Source: DASYTH01 sp035762905 (GTDB taxonomy: Bacteria > Actinomycetota > Actinomycetes > Mycobacteriales > Pseudonocardiaceae). Taken from it: a stretch of 64,000 nt of DNA. How positions within the stretch are numbered: the stretch's first letter is position 1; each line of letters opens with the position of its first letter. Under the pieces are notes generated by a model that worked only from the letters and a program-made list of their open reading frames with translations, had not been told where the DNA came from and searched no databases. Shown here one piece after another: positions 59,975 through 64,000 of this stretch. Position numbers and translations under genes: made by a program. The stretch is from assembly GCF_035762905.1 (NCBI RefSeq), contig NZ_DASUCC010000077.1, positions 1 to 64,000 of the forward strand, in the 5' to 3' direction.

Positions 59975-61417
59975 CTACGACCACCCGCTCGGCAGCGGCC
60001 GGCCCTCGGCGAACCCCGCGGGGGACTGGATGCCCACCACGGCCCGCTCGTGGAACTCCTCGAGGTTGTGCGCCCCGGCGTAGGTGCATGCCGACCGGAC
60101 GCCGTAGCAGATCGAGTCGAGCAGGTCCTCCACGCTCGGCGCGGCCGGGTCCAGGCGCATCCGGGAGGTCGAGATGCCCTCCTCGAACAGCGCCTTGCGG
60201 GCCCGGTCGAACGCGCCGTCGCCCCGGGTCCGGGCCGTGACCGCGCGCTTGGACGCCATGCCGAACGACTCCTTGAACGGCGCCCCGTGCTCGTCGCGCT
60301 GCAGGTCGCCCGGCGACTCGAAGGTGCCCGCGAACCACGACCCGACCATCACGCTGGACGCGCCCGCGGCCAGCGCCAGGGCGACGTCGCGGGGGTGCCG
60401 CACCCCGCCGTCGGCCCACACCCGGGCGCCGAGCTCGCGGGCCCGGCGGGCGCACTCGGCCACCGCGGAGAACTGCGGCCGGCCGACTCCGGTCATCATC
60501 CGGGTGGTGCACATCGCGCCCGGCCCGACCCCGACCTTGACCACGTCCGCGCCGACCTCGACCAGGTCCCGCACGCCCTCGGCGGTCACCACGTTGCCGG
60601 CCACCACGGGCACGTGCGGCGACACCGAGCGGACCGCCTTCAGCGCGGAGATCATCTTCTCCTGGTGGCCGTGCGCGGTGTCCACCACCAGCGTGTCGAT
60701 CTCGGCCGCGAGCAGCGCCGTGGCCTTGGCCGCGACGTCGCCGTTGACCCCGATGGCGGCCGCCACCCGCAGCCTGCCCTTGACGTCCACCGCGGGCTGG
60801 TAGAGCTCCGAGCGCAGCGCGCCCAGCTCGGTGAGCACGCCGGCCAGCCGGCCGTGCTCGTCCACGCCGAGCGCGATCGTCGCGCTGCGCCCGTGCAACT
60901 GCTCGAACACCTCCCGGGGCGGCATGGTGATCGGCACGACCAGCACGTCCGGGTCGGCGACCTCGCCGATCCGGGTGAACCGGTCGACCCCGAGGCAGGC
61001 GGCCTCGCCCACCACGCCGATCGGCCGGCCCTCCTGGTCGACCACCGCAACGGCGCCGTGTGCCCGCTTCGGCAGCAGGTTGAGCGCGTCGGTCACGGCA
61101 TCGCCGGCGGTGAGCACCAGCGGGGTGTCCCACACCGGGTCCCGGCTCTTCACCCAGGACACGATCGCGGCCACCACCGCCGGGTCGATGTCCTGCGGCA
61201 GCACCACCAGCCCGCCGCGCCGGGCAACGGTCTCGGCCATCCGCTTGCCGGCGACCGCGGTCATGTTGGCCACCACGATCGGGATCGTCGCGCCCGTGCC
61301 GTCCGAAGTGGACAGATCCACGTCGAACCGCGACTCCACCGCCGAGCGGTTGGGCGTGAGGAAGACATCGTCGTAGGTCAGGTCGTACCCCGGCCGCATG
61401 TCGTTGAGGAACCGCAC
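59975..61417 (-). CDS. guaB1: GuaB1-family IMP dehydrogenase-related protein
   Basis: 480 residues, a (beta/alpha)8 IMPDH/GMP-reductase-fold enzyme with two CBS domains inserted (about 95-205). Seen: YDDVFLTPNRSAV, the catalytic Cys loop GVGPGAMCTTRMMTGVG, DGGVRHPRDVALALAAGA and the flap region SKRAVTARTRGDG. In mycobacteria GuaB1 (Rv1843c) is reported to act as a GMP reductase rather than IMP dehydrogenase, so purine salvage is the likely role. It lies 16 bp downstream of ligB on the same strand. Confidence 0.9.
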   Translation of the reverse strand: MRFLNDMRPGYDLTYDDVFLTPNRSAVESRFDVDLSTSDGTGATIPIVVANMTAVAGKRMAETVARRGGLVVLPQDIDPAVVAAIVSWVKSRDPVWDTPLVLTAGDAVTDALNLLPKRAHGAVAVVDQEGRPIGVVGEAACLGVDRFTRIGEVADPDVLVVPITMPPREVFEQLHGRSATIALGVDEHGRLAGVLTELGALRSELYQPAVDVKGRLRVAAAIGVNGDVAAKATALLAAEIDTLVVDTAHGHQEKMISALKAVRSVSPHVPVVAGNVVTAEGVRDLVEVGADVVKVGVGPGAMCTTRMMTGVGRPQFSAVAECARRARELGARVWADGGVRHPRDVALALAAGASSVMVGSWFAGTFESPGDLQRDEHGAPFKESFGMASKRAVTARTRGDGAFDRARKALFEEGISTSRMRLDPAAPSVEDLLDSICYGVRSACTYAGAHNLEEFHERAVVGIQSPAGFAEGRPLPSGWS

Positions 61418-61433
61418 GGCTGACTAGCCTAAA

Positions 61434-62969
61434 TCAGTCAGGGTCCACCACCTGCCCGCCCGCCGGCAGCAGGGCCCGGACCGCGTCGATGGTGTCCGCG
61501 TCGGCCGGCTCCTTGTCCGGCCGGTACCGGACCACCCGGGCGAACCGCAGCGCCACGCCACCCGGATAGCGGGTGCTGACCTGCACCCCGTCCAGGGCGA
61601 TCTCCACCACCAGCTCCGGCTTGAGGTGCACCGCCCATTCGGTGCGATGGTCCTCGTGCTTGGGGAACTCGCTGGTCTGCCAGGCCAGCAGCTCGTCGGT
61701 GAGGCCCTTGAAGGTCTTGCCGACCATGACCGGCGGGCCGCCGTCCGGATCCCGGGCGCCCAGGTGCAGGTTGGACAGCAGCCCGGTGCGCCGCCCGTGC
61801 CCCCACTCGGCGGCCAGCACCACCAGGTCGAGCGTGTGCACCGGCTTGACCTTCTGCCACGCCTTGCCCCGCCGGCCGGCCTGGTACGTCGTGTCCAGCG
61901 ACTTGACCACCACGCCCTCGTGCCCGGCCGCCAGCGCGCCGGCCAGCACGGCGTCGGCCTGCTCGGCGGTCGGGTCGAGCACGCCTGGGATGACCAGCTC
62001 ACCGACCGCCCCGCGCAGCGCCGCGGTGCGCTCCCGCAGCGGGGCGTCGATCAGGTCGGCGCCGTCCAGGTGCAGGCAGTCGAAGAAATATGGGTGCAGC
62101 AGCAGCTCCCGCTCGCTGGTGGCGCCGAACCGGCTCATCGTCTCCTGGAACGGGCGCGGCCGGCCGTCGTCGGACAGCGCCAGCGTCTCGCCGTCCAGCA
62201 CGATCGACCGGCAGGGCAGCGCTCGCACCAGCGCGACCAGCTCCGGCACCGCACCGGTGATCTCGCGCAGCGTCCTGGTGTAGATGTGCACCTCGTCGCC
62301 GTCCCTGTGCACCTGGATCCGCGCGCCGTCCAGCTTGTACTCCACGGCGCAGGACCCCAGCTCGGTCAGCGCCTCGGCCAGTGAGGAAGCCGGCGAGGCG
62401 AGCATCGGGCGCACCGGCCGGCCGAGCTCGAGGCCGAACTCGCCCAGCGCCGCCGCGCCGCCGGCCAACGCGGCCGCGGCGGTCGCGGCCAGCCGGCCGG
62501 AGAGCATGAAGGCCCGGCGCACCGCCTCGCCGGGCACCTCGCCGGCCGCCGCGATGGCGTCCAGCATGACCCCCTCCAGCGCGCCCTGGCGCAGCTCACC
62601 GGTCAGCAGGCGGTGCAGGAAGCGCTGCTCGGCCACGGTGGCCGCGCCGAACAGCGAGCCGAGCAGCTCGGTGCGCCGGGCGCCGGAACCCTTCCCGCTG
62701 GTCCGGGCGACCGCGTCGAGCAGCTCGTCGACCCGCCGCACGGTCAGGCCGGGCTCGGCGGCCGGCGCGATGTCCAGCTCGGCCAGGGTGCGCCAGCCGG
62801 CACCGATCCGGCCCTGCCGGGGCGCACCGGCCAGGAACGCGACCGCGGTCTCGATCTCGCCCGGTTCGCCGGCACGGCGCAGCAGGCCGGCCAGGGCAGC
62901 CACCTTGGTCAGCCGCGATCGGGTCGCCGCCACGGCCTCGGACGTGGCGACCACATCGGCGAACAGCAC
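61434..62969 (-). CDS. ligB: ATP-dependent DNA ligase (LigB type)
   Basis: 511 residues: an N-terminal DNA-binding domain (1-185), nucleotidyltransferase (about 186-390) and OB-fold. The lysine adenylated by ATP is Lys212 in CAVEYKLDGARIQVH. Further motifs are VLDGETLALSDDGRPRPFQE, FFDCLHLDGADL, EGVVVKSLDTTYQAGRRG and WQKVKPVHTLDLVV. This is the form of mycobacterial LigB (Rv3062), a non-essential repair ligase. First gene of a probable ligB-guaB1 pair. Confidence 0.94.
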   Translation of the reverse strand: MLFADVVATSEAVAATRSRLTKVAALAGLLRRAGEPGEIETAVAFLAGAPRQGRIGAGWRTLAELDIAPAAEPGLTVRRVDELLDAVARTSGKGSGARRTELLGSLFGAATVAEQRFLHRLLTGELRQGALEGVMLDAIAAAGEVPGEAVRRAFMLSGRLAATAAAALAGGAAALGEFGLELGRPVRPMLASPASSLAEALTELGSCAVEYKLDGARIQVHRDGDEVHIYTRTLREITGAVPELVALVRALPCRSIVLDGETLALSDDGRPRPFQETMSRFGATSERELLLHPYFFDCLHLDGADLIDAPLRERTAALRGAVGELVIPGVLDPTAEQADAVLAGALAAGHEGVVVKSLDTTYQAGRRGKAWQKVKPVHTLDLVVLAAEWGHGRRTGLLSNLHLGARDPDGGPPVMVGKTFKGLTDELLAWQTSEFPKHEDHRTEWAVHLKPELVVEIALDGVQVSTRYPGGVALRFARVVRYRPDKEPADADTIDAVRALLPAGGQVVDPD

Positions 62970-63050
62970 GGGTTCATCTTGCCCGCTCCCACCGACAGTC
63001 CGGCGGCGTTACCGTTGCCGGCGAGCGGCGCGAACCGAGGGGGAACGACG

Positions 63051-63965
63051 ATGACAGCCAGTTTGGTTCCGGTCGCCGACGGCGTGTACGCCTGGGTGCA
63101 GCCGGACGGGTCGTGGTGGATCAACAACGCCGGCGCGGTGCTCGGCGACGGCGGCCCGATGCTGATCGACACCTGCGCCACCGAGGCGCGCACCCGCCGG
63201 TTCCTGGCCGCCGTCGCGGAGGTCGCCGGCGACGCGCCGGTCCGCCTCGCGGTGACCACCCACCTGCACGGCGACCACGCCTACGGCAACAGCCTGCTGC
63301 CCGAGACCACGGCGATCATCGGGCACCAGGCGACCAGGGCCGGGTTGCTCGCCGACTTCGTGCTGGCCGACACGCCGCCGATCTGGTCCCCCACACCGGA
63401 CTGGGGCGCGGTGTCGATCCGGCCGCCGAACGTTGTGCTGCGCGACGAGTTGACCGTCTACGTGGGTGGCCGGCCGGTGCGGCTGTGCCATCCCGGCCAT
63501 CCGGCGCACACCGCAGGCGACGTGGTGGCCTGGCTGCCCGACGACGGCGTGCTGTTCACCGGGGACCTGATCTTCCACGAGGTCACCCCGCTGGTCCTGA
63601 TGGGATCGATGGACGGCGCGCTGCGCAGCCTGGACTGGCTGGCCGGCTTCGGTGCCGCCCATGTGGTGCCGGGGCACGGAACCCTGGTGGACGGCGCCGG
63701 GTTCGAGCCGGTGTTGGACGCGCACCGGCGCTATTACAGGTTCGTGGTCGAGACGGCAACGGCCGGACGGGCTAACCGCCTCGCCCCGCTGGATGCCGCC
63801 CGTCAGGCCGATCTCGGCGAGTTCGCGGCCTGGCCGGACCAGGAACGGTTGGTGCTCAACCTGCACCGGGCGTATGCCGATCTGGACGGGTCCGAGGTCG
63901 ACATCCTGGCCGCTTTCACCGATGCGGTCACCTATCACGGCGGACCGCTGAGGTGCGCGGTGTAG
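63051..63965 (+). CDS. Metallo-beta-lactamase-fold hydrolase
   Basis: 304 residues. The metal motif HLHGDHAYGN (near 75-80), the later His in LCHPGHPAHTAGD, Asp in LFTGDLIF and His in VVPGHGTLVDG make a complete MBL site. The substrate is not evident; it resembles broad MBL hydrolases rather than antibiotic-inactivating enzymes, because the N-terminus (VADGVYAWVQPDGSWWINNA) lacks a signal peptide. ATG 63051 follows GAGGGGGAA. It diverges from ligB by 81 bp. Confidence 0.9.
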   Translation: MTASLVPVADGVYAWVQPDGSWWINNAGAVLGDGGPMLIDTCATEARTRRFLAAVAEVAGDAPVRLAVTTHLHGDHAYGNSLLPETTAIIGHQATRAGLLADFVLADTPPIWSPTPDWGAVSIRPPNVVLRDELTVYVGGRPVRLCHPGHPAHTAGDVVAWLPDDGVLFTGDLIFHEVTPLVLMGSMDGALRSLDWLAGFGAAHVVPGHGTLVDGAGFEPVLDAHRRYYRFVVETATAGRANRLAPLDAARQADLGEFAAWPDQERLVLNLHRAYADLDGSEVDILAAFTDAVTYHGGPLRCAV

Positions 63966-64000
63966 CTTTTCGTCCACTATGGACCAGCCCGTTCGCCCAT

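Overview
The window is a 64 kb piece of a high-GC actinomycete chromosome, most likely from the Pseudonocardiales, although the genus cannot be read from it. Pointers are mycothiol S-conjugate amidase (mca), a BldC developmental regulator, a split menaquinone pathway with the side-chain reductase menJ, System II cytochrome c maturation, and long runs of gene order that match my memory of Mycobacterium tuberculosis: Rv0524-Rv0529 (hemL to ccs genes) and Rv1074c-Rv1086 plus Rv1095.

Layout. 1-4454: edge-truncated paaA, a DUF3592 protein and two tandem secreted M1 metallopeptidases. 4519-9212: menaquinone genes, menD facing left and menB-menE-menA facing right across a 33-bp gap. 9224-13446: a dispersed repeat, a PLP cysteine enzyme, small proteins, an Lrp regulator, bldC and a MinD-like ATPase with a decapeptide-repeat tail. 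13526-23060: one long leftward gene chain (1214-residue membrane protein, hemL, phosphatase, resA, ccdA, resB, ccsB). 23186-24484: menJ. 24485-25364: a non-coding block of degenerate ~22-bp repeats. 25365-43137: the Rv1074c-Rv1084-like block (thiolase, SGNH hydrolase, cbs, proline-rich membrane protein, metB, greA, DUF4307, mca, small membrane protein, DUF255 thioredoxin protein), interrupted by hppD with its Lrp regulator and by a hen1-pnkp RNA-repair operon.

43902-55589 is an integrated actinomycete integrative and conjugative element (AICE) of about 11.7 kb. It lies between the Rv1084-like and Rv1085c-like (trhA) genes, in the 3' end of trhA, and is bounded by a 36-bp imperfect direct repeat. 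It carries an AICE backbone: a Nudix protein (candidate Pif transfer-immunity factor), an HTH regulator, an activator, small proteins, an FtsK-like TraB translocase, a HUH replication initiator, excisionase and tyrosine integrase. Near its left end sits AT-richer cargo: a DUF262 (GmrS-like) gene overlapping a HipA-like kinase gene with no HipB. This pair is the best candidate here for an undescribed system, probably defensive.

55554-63965: chromosomal genes resume with trhA, a CoA-binding protein, a short Z-isoprenyl diphosphate synthase, a small secreted Cys-rich protein, a PIN-PhoH protein with a possible upstream antitoxin ORF, guaB1, ligB and a metallo-beta-lactamase-fold hydrolase. I saw no rRNA, tRNA or CRISPR array. 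Several genes (menD, menB, cbs, metB and the ORF before phoH) have a -10-like hexamer placed so that the start codon would be at or near the transcript 5' end.
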